Assembly (NCBI GenBank): GCA_963580285.1
Contig: OY757011.1
Location: 203,191,644-203,255,643, forward strand
Length of the DNA stretch: 64,000 bases
Origin: Lucinisca nassula
Taxonomy: Eukaryota; Mollusca; Bivalvia; Lucinida; Lucinidae
Direction: 5' to 3'
Shown: positions 51,277-61,956 of the stretch, piece after piece
Layout of the letters: each line of letters opens with the position of its first letter
Position numbering within the stretch: the stretch's first letter is position 1
The notes under the pieces: generated by a model
Databases searched by the model: none
Seen by the model: only the letters and a program-made list of their open reading frames with translations
Told to the model about the DNA's origin: nothing
Position numbers and translations under genes: made by a program

Positions 51277-53083
51277 AAAAAGGGGGTCCAGGCCCTGATT
51301 CGCTCACCCGAGTGTCACTGTCTCTAGTACATTCTATTGTTTTGGCTTTGGTGGCCATCTTGTTCGTCAGAGCGGAACGATGTTACCTATTGTGGAAGGG
51401 AGTCCCCTAGGCAACATTCCTGCGAAGTTTGAATCAAATGGGCCCAAGGGTTTAGGAAAAGTTCGCATTTGAAGCAAATTCACATGTTTTATTCTATTTT
51501 TAGCTCTGGTGGCCATTTTGTTCACCGGAGCGGGATCGTTAAAGCCATTTTGGTAGAGGGACATCTATATTCCTACAAAGTTTATATGAAATTGGCCCAA
51601 GGGTACAGGAGGTGTTGTCGTTTGAAAATGTTTTCTATTTTTAGCTCTGATGACCATCTTGTTTGTCAGAGCAAAACGATTTTAGCTATTTTGGTAGTGA
51701 GTCACAAAGGCAACATTCCTGTGAAGTTTGAATCCTATTGGCCCAAGGGATTAGGAGGAGTTCGCGTTGGAAGCAAATTTACGATGTCTTTTCTATTTTT
51801 AGCAGTGGCAGTCATTTTGTTCATCCGAGCACACTCGTTTTAGCTATTTCGGTAGAAGGTCATCTAAGCATTATTCCTTTGCAGTTTGAATGAAATTGGC
51901 CTAAGGGTACAGGAAGAGTTGTCGTTTGAAGACTTTTTTTTTATTTTTAGCTCTGGTTGCCATGTTGTTTGTCAGAGCGGAACGATTTTAGCTGTTTTGG
52001 TAGGGAGTCACCTAGGCAACATTCCAGTGAAGTTTGAATCATATTTGCCCAAGGCTTTGGGAGGCGTTCGCGTTTGTAGCAAATTTACAATGTTTTTCTA
52101 TTTTTAACTCTTGTGACCATTCTGTTCATCGGAGCGGAATCGTTTTAACCGTTTTGGTCAGAATCAGAATTGCTACTGGTGTCACGTCAAATGGCATTCA
52201 TACACCAGGTAGAGGGTTACCTAAGCCACATTTCTGTGAAGTTTGAATGACATTTGGTCAAGGGTAGAGGAGGTGTTGTCGTTGGAACATTTTTTTTTCT
52301 ATTTTTAGATCTGGGGCCAATTTGTTCATCAGAACGAAACGATATTAGCTATTTTTGTAGGGAGTCACCTATCCAACATTCCTATGGAGTTTGAATCAAA
52401 CTGGCCCAAGGTTCCGGAGGAGTTCGCATTTGAAGCTAATTTACGATGTTTTTTTTTTTTTTCATTTTTTTTAGCTCTAGGGGCCATTTTGTTCATCTGA
52501 GGTGAACTGTTTTAGCTATTGTGGTAGAGGGTCATCTAAGCAACATTCCTATGAAGTTTGAATGAAATTGGCCAAAGAGTTCAGGAAGAGTTGTCGTTTG
52601 AAGATGTTTTCTATTTTTAACTGGTGGCCATCTTGCTATTCTGGTAGGGAGTCACATAGGCAACATTTCCTTGAAGTTGAGGGTTTAGGGGGTTCGCGTT
52701 TGAGGCAAATTTACGATGTTTTTCTATTTTCAGCTCTGACGGCCATTTTGCTCATCGGAGCGGAACCATTTTAGCTATTGTGGTTAAGAGTCACCTCAGC
52801 AAGATTTCTATGAAGTTTGAATGAAATTGGCCCCAAGAGTACAGGAGAAGTTGGCGTTTATAGATGTTTTTATTTTAGCTCTGGCAGCCATCATGTTCAT
52901 CGGAGCGGATTAATTTTAGCTAATTTGGTAGGGAGCCACCTGTGAAGTTGGAATCATATTGGCCCAAAGGTTTAGGAGGAGTTTGTATCCAAAGCAAATT
53001 GTTGACGACGCACGACGGACTACGGACATTCACTGATCACAATACCTCACCATGAGCACTTCGTACCCAGGTGAGCTAAAAAG
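51277..53083 (+). mobile_element. T-element T7 with alternating A/B monomers
   Basis: Start module GGGGTCCAGGCCCTGATTCG then CTCACCCGAG. Eleven monomers marked by GGCCAT.TTGTTC lie near 51351, 51512, 51648, 51810, 51958, 52115, 52310, 52482, 52625, 52740 and 52884. They alternate strictly: A monomers end TTCGCGTTTGAAGCAAATTT, B monomers end GTTGTCGTTTGAAGATG. The end module at 53003-53083 is GTTGACGACGCACGACGGAC, CACTGATCACAATACCTCAC, CCCAGGTGAGCTAAAAA. A ~46 bp insertion lies in one B monomer (about 52161-52206). Confidence 0.85.
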
Positions 53084-53216
53084 TAAACAAATGGTCCCTT
53101 TTGTTTCTATCTGTATTTTGTACATATTTTGGCAAAGCATGTTTGACTTCACTGTAAATGATGTTTCCTGTGCTATATCTCAGAGAAGTTTATAGTTTGG
53201 TTCCTCTGGCTTAATA

Positions 53217-53566
53217 TACAGTAGAACTTCGATGGCTCGAACAACGATGGCTCGTTTACCATGGATGAGTCGAACCCATTCTTGAGCCCCTAGCGAAATC
53301 CTCTACATAAGAAATAGTGGGGGATAATTAAGGATATTTTAGTCTTTTATCTAGAAATGTATGCTGTGTGTACTCATTAGAATCGCCTCGATGAGGCGAT
53401 TCTAATGAGTACACACAGCATACATTTTCATTATAGAACACCAAAAAGATGTTTAAAAGTATCTCGTTATGCCTCCTGGCAGTAACCCTCAGTGGCTCGA
53501 ACTACCCCTGTCTCGAACAGATTTTCAAGGTCCCAAAGGTGTTCGAGCCATTGAAGTTCGACTGTA
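53217..53566. mobile_element. Pogo/mariner-type MITE, 350 bp
   Basis: TACAGTAGAACTTCGATGGC / CCATTGAAGTTCGACTGTA; perfect hairpin with ATGCTGTGTGTACTCATTAG arms. Very close to the copy at 45920. Confidence 0.92.
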
Positions 53567-53639
53567 GTACGAACGTAGAGCTTAAAGGCGTGTCATTACG
53601 TACGACATACAACAGTATTTCTTATTTCTAATTAGTGTT

Positions 53640-53847
53640 CTGCTTAAAATGTTTGACATTATTCCTATTCATACTCATAACATAATCTGCGGCCGTTTGC
53701 TTCGTTGAGGCGGTTCTAATGAGTATCTACAACCATTGTCTTGGAACAGCAATAAGCAAAATACTTAATGCTTCCCTGTAAACCAAATGTTTTCTCTATA
53801 TAAAGTGGGGTTTGCATGGTCTTCATTACACGGAGTTTTGACGTGAT
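53640..53847 (-). mobile_element. PalM copy, diverged
   Basis: TTGAGGCGGTTCTAATGAGT, TATATAAAGTGGGGTTTGCA, CTTCATTACACGGAGTTTTG, ACGTGATG. The left half is strongly altered. Confidence 0.7.
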
Positions 53848-54094
53848 GTCAATAAAATCGAGACTCATGTTTTCTATTGGTATAGTTTGTTCTCTAGAGT
53901 GACCAAAATAAACATGGATATTCTGGTCTACGCTGAGCACAATGACGTTTGCTTTCATATGTCTAGTTGCTTTATCAAACCTTTATAAATACTGAAATAC
54001 ATTTTATGAAAACAACAACAATAACAACAAAATGCTGATTTCTTACTTGTATGAACAGAGAATCACCCTGCAGACATACTCATACTTGGGGGAA

Positions 54095-54622
54095 CATCAC
54101 GAAAACACGCCTTTACAATTTTGACCCCTTGAACCCCACTTTTATACAGTAAAACTGGGGGTTACAAGGGTAAAACTGGGGGTTACAAGGGTAAACCTTT
54201 TTTCTTATTTCTGCTCTAAAATATAGATTGTGGATACTCGTGAGAACCGCCTCGATGTGGCTGTTCTAACGAGTACCCACAATCTATATTTTGAGCAGAA
54301 ATAAGAAAAATATGACAATTTTTGTCATGTTAATAATAATAATAATAATAATAATCGATCTTATTTATAGAGGGTAACACATTTAGTACTAGTACTAATC
54401 TTCCATGTGACCCTCTTTTCCTGGGTAGGAACCAGTACTAAGCAATGTGGAGAAAGTTTCTTGCTCAAGGAAACAACACGTGGCGCTTGCGAGGATCGAA
54501 CCGGCTACCTCTCGATCTCAAATCCGATGCTTTACCACTGCACCACATGCACCACAAGTTAAAAGTTTCGTTTTTTCAGCGGTAAATTTTACAATGTATT
54601 TGTATAGGCGTGTTATCGTTGA
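54095..54622 (+). mobile_element. PalM copy with an internal duplication and a SINE
   Basis: CATCACGAAAACACGCCTTT; AAACTGGGGGTTACAAGGGT is repeated twice in tandem; tip GAGAACCGCCTCGATGTGGC; right end TTGTATAGGCGTGTTATCGT. Interrupted by a SINE at 54325-54556. Confidence 0.85.
54325..54556 (-). mobile_element. tRNA-headed SINE S4
   Basis: Minus strand: GCATGTGGTGCAGTGGTAAA (A-box), CCGGTTCGATCCTCGC (B-box), GTTTCCTTGAGCAAGAAACT in the body and an (ATT)n tail at 54331-54354. GTTAA on both sides may be a short target duplication. Confidence 0.85.
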
Positions 54623-54983
54623 CACATACATATTGTAAAGTCTGAATAAATATCACTTTCATAGCGTTGGTTTTATTCCGAATATTTATTTCAATACCAT
54701 CATTTTCAACTCGTGTAATTTATTTCAAAGGAGATGAAAAAGTCACTTTGAAGGAGATAAAGCTATCAATTTTCTGTTATGTAGCATTAATTTTAAATAT
54801 TGAATTCCTGATAATGTATCGATGTTAACTTTTCTTTGATTCGTAACAACAATGGTATTTGACACATTTTAATCTGTAAATTTCAGGATTTGTAAAAGTT
54901 TATCTGTAACAAAGTAAATTCAGGCTCTGAGGATCCAAGTCTGAGTGAATACAATACACACTGCTTCAATAACCAAAGTTCAT

Positions 54984-55171
54984 ATTTCTGTTTAAAACAT
55001 ATGTTGTTGGAACCCGTTAGAAACGCCTCAGTGAATCCGTTCTAACGAGCAGCCACAATCTACGATTTTGAGCAGAAATAAGAAAATAATCTCTACAGCT
55101 GTAAACCCAGTTTTACCATGTAAAAGCGGGGTTAAAGGGAGTTAAAATTACAAAGGCGTAATTTCGTATTG
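54984..55171 (-). mobile_element. PalM copy, left end missing
   Basis: TTGTTGGAACCCGTTAGAAA, tip CGCCTCAGTGAATCCG, CCCAGTTTTACCATGTAAAA, end AAAGGCGTAATTTCGTATTG. LINE-A sequence begins directly after. Confidence 0.75.
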
Positions 55172-55179
55172 GGATCTTG

Positions 55180-57258
55180 CTTCTGAAACAGATCAGCAAT
55201 AAAACTTCTGGAAAGCAATAAAACTTCTGGAAAGCAATACAACTTCTGACATCTGGCAAGGCTGCAGGACAAGATGCAATACCTGCTGAGATTTACATAG
55301 CAGGAGGTACTCCAGTTCCAAAGAAGTTGACAGAGTTATTTCGCATTACGTGGTGAAAAAAAACCATCCCTCAAGAAGTTAAGGATGCGTTAATTATAAA
55401 CCTATTCAAACGGAAAGGGAACCCTCAGTTCTACTTAACCGACTAAATGCACATCTTGAAAATGCAGGGCTTCTACCAGAGAGCCAATGTGGGTTTAGGA
55501 AGGACAGAGAAACAATTGAAATGATCTCCACACCAAGGCAGCTGCAAGACAAATGCAAGGAACAGAACATGGCCCTACATATGACCTTTGTTGATCCCAC
55601 CAAAGCATTTGGCCCAGTAAGTTGCGAAGGCCTTTGGAAGATCATGGTGAAGTATGGATGTTCAACCAAGTTCATGACAATGGTGAGACAGTTCCACGAT
55701 GGTATGCTTGCACCGGTCCAAATTGATGGTGAGTTTTCAGATCCATTCCCTGTGACAAACTGAGTCAAGCAAGGCTGTGTGTTAGCCCCAACACTGTTCA
55801 GTATGATGTTTTCTGCCATGCTCACAGATGCTTTCCAGGATGGTGACAATGGCATACCTATTAGGTATCGCTTTGATGGGAAGCTTTTCAATCTAAGAAG
55901 GTTGCAAGCCAAATCCAAGGTGCAGACAGAGGTACTGGATGAGTTCCTCTTTGCTGATGACATGGTTAAAGGTGCTCCTACAGAAGAGAAGATGCAAAAA
56001 GGTATAGATCAAGTATCCGACTCCTGTGATAACTATGATCTCTCAGCCAGCATTAAAAAGACTGAAGTAGTCTATCAGCCAGCACCTAGTAAATTAAAAT
56101 AAAAAATGAGTTCCTTTAAGAGCAATGAAAACATTCATAAGAAAGAAGATGGGTCATACTACGTAGTTTCGGCTAATAAAGCCTCATCAGTGACCCTGTA
56201 ATGATCCGGCAAAGAAAGTCAGAGGAAACATACTGCAATTTTACGAATTTCGAATAGGCAGTCGATTCAAAGACTGATATAAATCAAAATGGGGTCCAAA
56301 TAATTAAAAACCTGTCTAGAATATGAGTCTAAACCAATAATTTATTTCTGATTTCTCAGAATATTTACGCTGATCTCAAAGGACCAAAAGTAAAATATAA
56401 TCTGCACTATGGTTGATGTACGGGGAGACGTACAAATAGCCTACCATCACAGCGAAGGGTCAAAGATTGCAAGTGGTAGGCAAGTTCATCGACCTTGGGA
56501 GCACACTGTCAAGAGCCATGCACATTGATTATCAAGTCGATGCCAGGATTGCCAAAGCTAGTGCAGCATTTGGCCGACTACATGGTAGTGTCTGGGATCG
56601 AATTGGAACCAGACTTGACGCAAAACTGAAAGTATACAGAGCTGTGGTGCGGTCAACTCTATTGTATGCATGTGAAACATGTACAGTTTACCAACGGCAC
56701 GCCAAAAGACTGAATCCCTTCCATAGCAGCTGTCTTAGAAAACTCTTAAAGATTAAGTGGCAAGACAGGATTCCAGAGACGAAAGTTCTGAACAGGGCAG
56801 GGATGCAAAGAATACATACTCATTTGAAATTAGCACAGTTAAGATGGACAGGCCATGTAACCGGAATGCCTGAGGAACGTTTGCCAAGGAAGGAACGTTT
56901 GCCAAAGAAACTTCTCTATGGAGAACTAGAAATGGGCAAACGCTCCCAAGGCGGTCAGAAGAAGCGCTACAAGGACACCCTAAATGCCTCCCTCAGCGAC
57001 TTCAACATTCCAACAGACCTGTGGGAAAAAATTCACAGGACAGAGCACAGTGGCGAGGTCTCGCCAAAAGGGGTGCCAATGAATATGAGGCAAAAAAAAT
57101 CAGTTAAGCTGAGCAGAAACGCGAACAGCGCAAGGCCAGAGCTAAGGCACCACCAACAGAGCTGTTTTCCTCTAGCCTCTGTTGCTTTATTTGCATCAGA
57201 CAGTTCAGAGCTAGAATCGGTCTCATCAGCCATCTTAAAACACACAAATAGTAATATT
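55180..57258 (+). pseudogene. LINE-A copy 2: reverse transcriptase to C2H2 finger
   Basis: 55235-55420: SGKAAGQDAIPAEIY and KRKGNPQ. After a deletion, 55440-56102: LNAHLENAGLLPESQCGFRK, TFVDPTKAFGPVS (the catalytic AFD box reads AFG), PVTN-stop-VKQGCVLAPTLFS, RRLQAKSKVQTEVLDEF and LFADDM (second catalytic box intact). 56467-57130: KFIDLGSTLSRAMHIDYQVD, YACETCTVYQRHAKRLN, LRWTGHVTGMPEERLP. 57180-57252, in another frame: CFICIRQFRARIGLISHLKT, a C-terminal C2H2 finger. Broken by a stop, frameshifts, a deletion and an insertion (56103-56455); not functional. Confidence 0.92.
56103..56455. mobile_element. Insertion within LINE-A, sister of 57260-57480
   Basis: GTTTCGGCTAATAAAGCCTC and ATCAGTGACCCT, then ATCTCAAAGGACCAAAAGTA. 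The same order occurs at 57370-57470 (GTTTCGGCCAATTAGGCCTC). Coding sequence resumes right after, so this is an insertion. Class unknown. Confidence 0.7.
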
Positions 57259-57259
57259 A

Positions 57260-57480
57260 TTTTTCAAATATGATTAAATATGTTCTATAAAAGGGTTATC
57301 CTTTGGAAGCAAGGAATACACCAAGAAGTGAAAATATGGAGTGTACATGTTTTCTTGGCCAGACTAGCTAGTTTCGGCCAATTAGGCCTCATCAGTGACC
57401 CTCAGATATTTTCAAAATTTCACAATGAAATCAATGATCCCAAAGGACAAGAAAATATTATCTACACTATGATGTAAGAC
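57260..57480. repeat. Sister of the 56103-56455 insertion, at the LINE-A 3' end
   Basis: TAGTTTCGGCCAATTAGGCC (internal AATTAGGCC/GGCCAATT symmetry), TCATCAGTGACCCTCAGA, ATGATCCCAAAGGACAAGAA. It starts just past the LINE-A finger stop codon. Confidence 0.65.
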
Positions 57481-57734
57481 TAAGACTGGTCATTGTCAGT
57501 AATGACAGACGAATTCAAACCCCCAAAATGGCTAAGTTCAAAAATCTAAAAAAATGACTAAAAATAAATTGACAATAATGCCAAAATCACACGCACCTCT
57601 CGTACAGACCATGACAAAAGAGTCTGCAGAGTTTAAAATTGTCGAGTAGAAGACGGTATGAGGAGTTGCGCACACAAAAGTTCCCACCGTAAAAAGGGGA
57701 ATAACGCTGAAAGGAGAACCCTGACCGAAAACCA

Positions 57735-57905
57735 ACAATATATTGGTCGGCTTTTTTTTAAACAGACGCTATATACAAAATTTTAGGATCCTGGATTTTT
57801 CGACCGTATATAAGTGTAACGGACGGACAGAAGGACGGCCGGACAGACAGACAGGCCCAAAATCAAAATGCTTCCCTCAATTTCTTCGAATTGGGGGCAT
57901 AAAGA
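57735..57905. repeat. Terminal-type module of a tandem-unit element
   Basis: ACGGACGGACAGAAGGACGG, CCGGACAGACAGACAGG, then TTCTTCGAATTGGGGGCATA. This resembles the ends of elements at 90-175 and 38497-40037. No unit array is seen on either side. Confidence 0.5.
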
Positions 57906-58515
57906 GAAAGAAATAAAGAAAAACAGCGGACCAGGAGCCTGTAAAAGACATTCTGCTCAAAAACAGGCATGAGGTCTGGAGCATAAATCTGGGATAACAA
58001 CAATTTCCTGTGGCTCACGCTAAATTCGAGACAAAACATAGCTTTTTTTCTATTGGCAATAGCTGCACGGCTAGACTATATTATTGTTAGGTGTCTATTA
58101 CAACTGCAGACACGACAAAGCAATTTACAGATGTAGCAAGGATTTACGTAGAGACTAGCGGTCATATATGTTTTGGCATTATTTTGGCACAAATCCCTAA
58201 TTCCACTAGCGGGTCAAGTCTGGTACAAGGATATAATCCCCTTTATGAGCCTGTAGACTGCAGAGTATTTGCGGCCGTGAAGACTATGATTTTGTCCAGA
58301 CTAATTTGCCAATTCTATCAGTTGTAAATGTAAAATAACCACAAGTGTACAGTTTTCACTTTGATTTTTTACGATTTTCAGACATGCAAAATACTATTAA
58401 TTATGATATGTTTACATCGTTGAAATTTCTTTCTGTTCTGTAACCTCACCACGTTATCAAGTTTTTGCAATGACTATTCTGTTATGCCACACTTTATGTT
58501 GAAAACATTTGTTTC
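57906..58515. other. Unassigned
   Basis: A 78-codon plus frame at 58091-58327 has mixed composition but no motif I recognise. Otherwise nothing supported. Confidence 0.35.
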
Positions 58516-58872
58516 CATTACGATAAAACATCCGTGCAATATAATTCATTTTTTAATCTCCAAAACGGCTACATTTCTGATGAAAATCCGTAATGTATTT
58601 TCTACTTTTACTGCACAAAATGGTTATGGTTGGTCCTAACGAGTACCCACAAACTATTTCTTGCCTCAGAAATAAGAAAAATAAACACGTGCTGAGGAGC
58701 AAATTCTTTCCTTTAAGTGTAGACCCCTTTGTCAGTGGCACTGAGCCTGTAGAAAAGCGTACAGGAAGTCCCGAAAGTTGTCTCCGTTTGAAAAATGGCG
58801 GAAAAATTTGCCAGGTATTCCCATTCCCCTTAAATGGGGTTTAAAGGTCCGATGTTCATTTCGCGGTCTTGT
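58516..58872 (-). mobile_element. PalM copy, disrupted
   Basis: CATTACGATAAAACATCCGT, CTCCAAAACGGCTACATTTC, TCCTAACGAGTACCCACAAA, TAAATGGGGTTTAAAGG, GTTCATTTCGCGGTCTTGTT. The left palindrome arm is missing, and ~110 bp of foreign sequence lies at about 58690-58815. Confidence 0.7.
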
Positions 58873-58884
58873 TTCTAATTTTAT

Positions 58885-59160
58885 GTAATATGTTGGTTGG
58901 TGCCTGATGCTCTGTCTCCGGTCGGGACCATCGAAGTGTAACAAGTGGTCTTCTTTTGTTCCAGCATTTCAGCGGTTTCTTGCTGTCGTGTCCTCACCGT
59001 TGTTTCAAATCTGTGGTTGGTTTGAAACTTGTGTTCACGGAGATGTTGCACTGATGAGTTAGGAGGCATCATGCAGACTGAACAAATTATGTGTCTAAAT
59101 CGCGACGAAAGTAAGGGCGAGAGGATTGTTGTCATGTAGAATCGATTTAAGCACCCCCAA
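58885..59160 (+). mobile_element. LINE-B 3' region fragment
   Basis: TTGGTGCCTGATGCTCTGTC, GTGTTCACGGAGATGTTGCA, GAACAAATTATGTGTCTAAA and TCGCGACGAAAGTAAGGGCG match 35079-35330 in order. The minus frame at 58881-59135 is an antisense reading of it. Confidence 0.8.
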
Positions 59161-59169
59161 CCCCCTTCC

Positions 59170-59289
59170 CCACAGTCTATAGTTTAGAGCAGAAATAAGA
59201 AAAAGAAGATTTACCCCTGTAAACCCCAGTTTTTCAATACAAAAGTGGGTTCCAAGGGGGTCAAAAGTATATAGTTGTGTTTTCGTGAT
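59170..59289 (-). mobile_element. PalM right half
   Basis: CACAGTCTATAGTTTAGAGC, CCCCTGTAAACCCCAGTTTT, GTATATAGTTGTGTTTTCGT then GATG. Confidence 0.8.
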
Positions 59290-59327
59290 GGACATCGACA
59301 AGGCAAGCGACAAGATAACGTTCCAGA

Positions 59328-59609
59328 CATCACGAAAACACACCTTTATAATTTTGACCTCATTGAACCCCACTTTTATATAGTAAAACTGGGGTTTCCG
59401 GGGGTATACCTTATTGTTCTTATTTCTGCTCTAAAGTATAGAGTGTGAGTACTCGTTAGAGTCGCCTCGGTGAGGCGGTTCTAACGAGTGCCCACAATCT
59501 ATACTTTGAGCAGAAATGAGAAAAAAATCACAATTTTTCACCATAAATTTTTCATTTTTTTTCGGCGATAAAGATGGCAATGTATTTGTATAGGCGTCTT
59601 TGCGTAATG
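59328..59609 (+). mobile_element. PalM copy, 282 bp
   Basis: CATCACGAAAACACACCTTT to GTATAGGCGTCTTTGCGTAA then TG; tip GTTAGAGTCGCCTCGGTGAGG. Confidence 0.9.
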
Positions 59610-59663
59610 AAATGGTGCAAGACAGTTATTTAGAAAGAGGAAACTAAATTTTTGATTCTACAG

Positions 59664-59899
59664 AATATGAAACAAGCAGTGTACATTTCTTGACATTTTT
59701 AAAAAAAGCATTACACGCGCTGAATACGGACGAAACCCAGAGGCAGTGTATAGCTAGACATAATCTCATTATCTGTTCTAAGTTGATTGTTTCCAAAGAC
59801 GTTATCTTTCCAGAATTTAACGACCATTATTGCAAAGGACTAAAGCTTTCCGGCTCTTCGACATATCAATGGCCAGGGCCACACAAAGTTAAGTTCTAA
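59664..59899 (+). CDS. Candidate terminal exon of an unknown gene (weak)
   Basis: A possible splice acceptor TTTTTGATTCTACAG ends at 59662. The open frame that follows encodes YETSSVHFLTFLKKALHALN and on to LSGSSTYQWPGPHKVKF before TAA. Composition is protein-like (mixed charged and hydrophobic residues, few low-complexity runs) and it does not match any repeat in the window. I recognise no domain and see no upstream exon or AATAAA soon after. Could equally be an unrecognised transposon fragment. Confidence 0.3.
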
Positions 59900-59904
59900 A
59901 CTGT

Positions 59905-60472
59905 GGTTATTTAGAGTATTCTAAATATCGATAAATGGGAGTACGTTAGTACAAAAATGGGTTTCGCGAACATTGCTGCTTTTAATGCATAGGGTTGTTG
60001 AAACTGTGCTTTTCGGATACGCTACAAAGGAACTGTTACGCGTGTCGCAGATCAAATATATTCTGTTTTATTCAATTCAGATAAATTGGCAGAATATCGT
60101 GTTTGCCGTTACAGAACGTTATTAATGACAGTCTTTATTCTTACAGACTGCTCTAATTGTACCAATTACTAGTTTCAGACAACAGGATCAATGCAATTTT
60201 ACCATGTAATCTTAGAACTTTCGAGTTAAATTCGAATTTCCTCGTGTCTTAAAAGCATTAGAAGATTATATTGAAGCAATAGGTAGACTGTGATTTTAAT
60301 GACATACGTATTCTGTCGACCATTCGGCGCTTCCACCATCGATTTCAGAGACTTTGACTTTTACTGTCATTGAAAAGTATGTTCCCAAACAGCTGTGTCC
60401 ACTGTTTCGGCATTGGTATACTACTCGAACAGATCATATTTAAAACGTTTTCTCAAGCATGTTTACTCAGTA
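59905..60472. other. No recognised feature
   Basis: No repeat family, hairpin or supported frame. Confidence 0.4.
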
Positions 60473-60873
60473 GTGGCCTCCGTGGTATAACGGTTAAGAG
60501 CGCTCTCTCTCAAATATTAGGACCGTTGTGGGCTCGAGCCAAGCCCGGGTCAAGTACTGCAAAGGATCTAAGCCTGTCCAGGAACCGCGGTGCGAGGCGG
60601 ACCGTCCATGCTAATAAACCCTATTGGTTTCATTGGGCGACAGGGCTTGAGATGTCATTTCATCTCAATGTCGGGTAAAAGTCCCAAAAAATTGGAAGCA
60701 ACGTCTCCAAAATGACCTTTACAGTGTTGACGGGGACGTTAAACCTCAAATCAACCAACCAACCAACTGCAAAGGAAGATCAGGTGGCTTTCGATTTCTC
60801 CAACCTCTGACTAACGACCTGCTAGAAATAACTGAAATAATCTTGAAAGGTTCGTTGAGCCAAAATAGAACAA
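60473..60873 (+). mobile_element. SINE S2, full tRNA head, split by S1
   Basis: TGGCCTCCGTGGTATAACGG (A-box region) and GTGGGCTCGAGCCAAGC (B-box) give the complete head missing in the other S2 copies. The body continues after the S1 insertion with GAAGATCAGGTGGCTTTCGA and ATAATCTTGAAAGG. Confidence 0.85.
60566..60765 (+). mobile_element. S1 retroposon, 5'-truncated, in S2, with 10 bp target duplication
   Basis: ACTGCAAAGG at 60556-60565 and 60766-60775 bracket an S1 starting at ATCTAAGCCTGTCCAGG and ending AAATCAACCAACCAACC. 5' truncation plus a tail plus target duplication is the signature of LINE machinery. Confidence 0.9.
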
Positions 60874-61130
60874 GAGCTCCACAAGCGGGGCATTATATGT
60901 CCATAACCTCAACCATAATTTGGGACAGCGCATATTGTTTCGAGGTTATGATCCACCACATAAAAAAAAGTTATGCCCCTTTGAAAAATTCTGAAAACAT
61001 TTTGTTTCCGGATAACTCCTTTCTCATTTAAGATCCGATGCTGTTGACTTTTAATATACAGTAAGACCATGATATGGAACAGTCCATATTATTTTGAGGT
61101 TACGATCTGCCAAATATTACCAGAGTAAAA
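60868..61130 (+). mobile_element. Start of a CAAGAG-type T-element
   Basis: AACAAGAGCTCCACAAGCGG then two diverged units sharing 'ggacag..catattgtttcgaggttatgatc' (60921) and 'ggaacagtccatattattttgaggttacgatc' (61077). No end module seen. Confidence 0.6.
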
Positions 61131-61324
61131 TACTGAACCGACAAGGAAACGCAACGTTTTAACCCAAAAGATTTTCATGCAACCATTAGGTTGACTGAAA
61201 AATCATTTTGCGCTTTACTTTCATACTTTTTAAACATTCTTACGCAGAAAACATTTGGGCGATATCTGTACAGTAAAACGCTCCACTTGGCCTCAGCTTG
61301 ATCGGATGTAAACAGTAGGAAAAG

Positions 61325-61455
61325 TAGAAGTAAAACAATGATCAGGAATCGATACAATTAACTTACTCCACCCATCAAAGGCACGCAAAGGGAAAGACAC
61401 ACAACATGAAGCGACCAGACCATAATGGAAACCTAAACAAAGGAAGGCCATAAGG
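61325..61455 (-). mobile_element. LINE-B 3' terminal fragment
   Basis: GTAAAACAATGATCAGGAATCG, CAAAGGGAAAGACACACAAC, CATAATGGAAACCTAAAC; the same order as at 8356 and 10312. Confidence 0.7.
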
Positions 61456-61459
61456 ACAG

Positions 61460-61955
61460 TTTGGTAGTTTATTGATAAACACCGGGCCAACAGGCTCGTC
61501 GGTTACAACATACAGCACAATTCCTACAATCAATGTGACAGCGGGTTGTAACATGCAAGACAGTTTTTATTACATAATAGCATTATACATGTACAATACA
61601 TAATGAAAGTACTGGCGGGTCGACTGTCTGAGTGTAGGCTCAGAAAATAGTCCTGAACTTAGAATTTTCGTTCAACCCTTAATTCCAGTAGTTCATATGT
61701 AGGCCTGATCAGACGCCATATTATGTAGCCTTGTGTGGCGTCTGTTTTTTTTTTTTTTTTTTTTGTATCTAATTCACCAGTCAGGCTGATAGCATTTTGA
61801 AGGTTCTCCGGTTTATTTTTCCTACTAAGGCTTGTTTTGCTGGTCGGAATCAAACTATCTGAATATAGCTCAGAATGTTCAATAGTTTCCGTGAAGCGCC
61901 CGCTGAAGTCCGTCAGCGGGCTTCGGTTGATTTCGTCTTCATACGATAGACGCTT
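61460..61955. other. Mostly unassigned, with a poly(T) tract
   Basis: GATCAGACGCC and GGCGTCTG near 61700-61745 echo an HpC tip. A T run of about 23 bases follows at 61745-61767. Nothing else supported. Confidence 0.45.
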
Positions 61956-61956
61956 A

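Noticed and set aside
55521..57273. Functional LINE-A element
   Set aside because: AFD box mutated to AFG, an in-frame stop before VKQG, a deletion near 55425, a ~350 bp insertion and a frameshift before the zinc finger.
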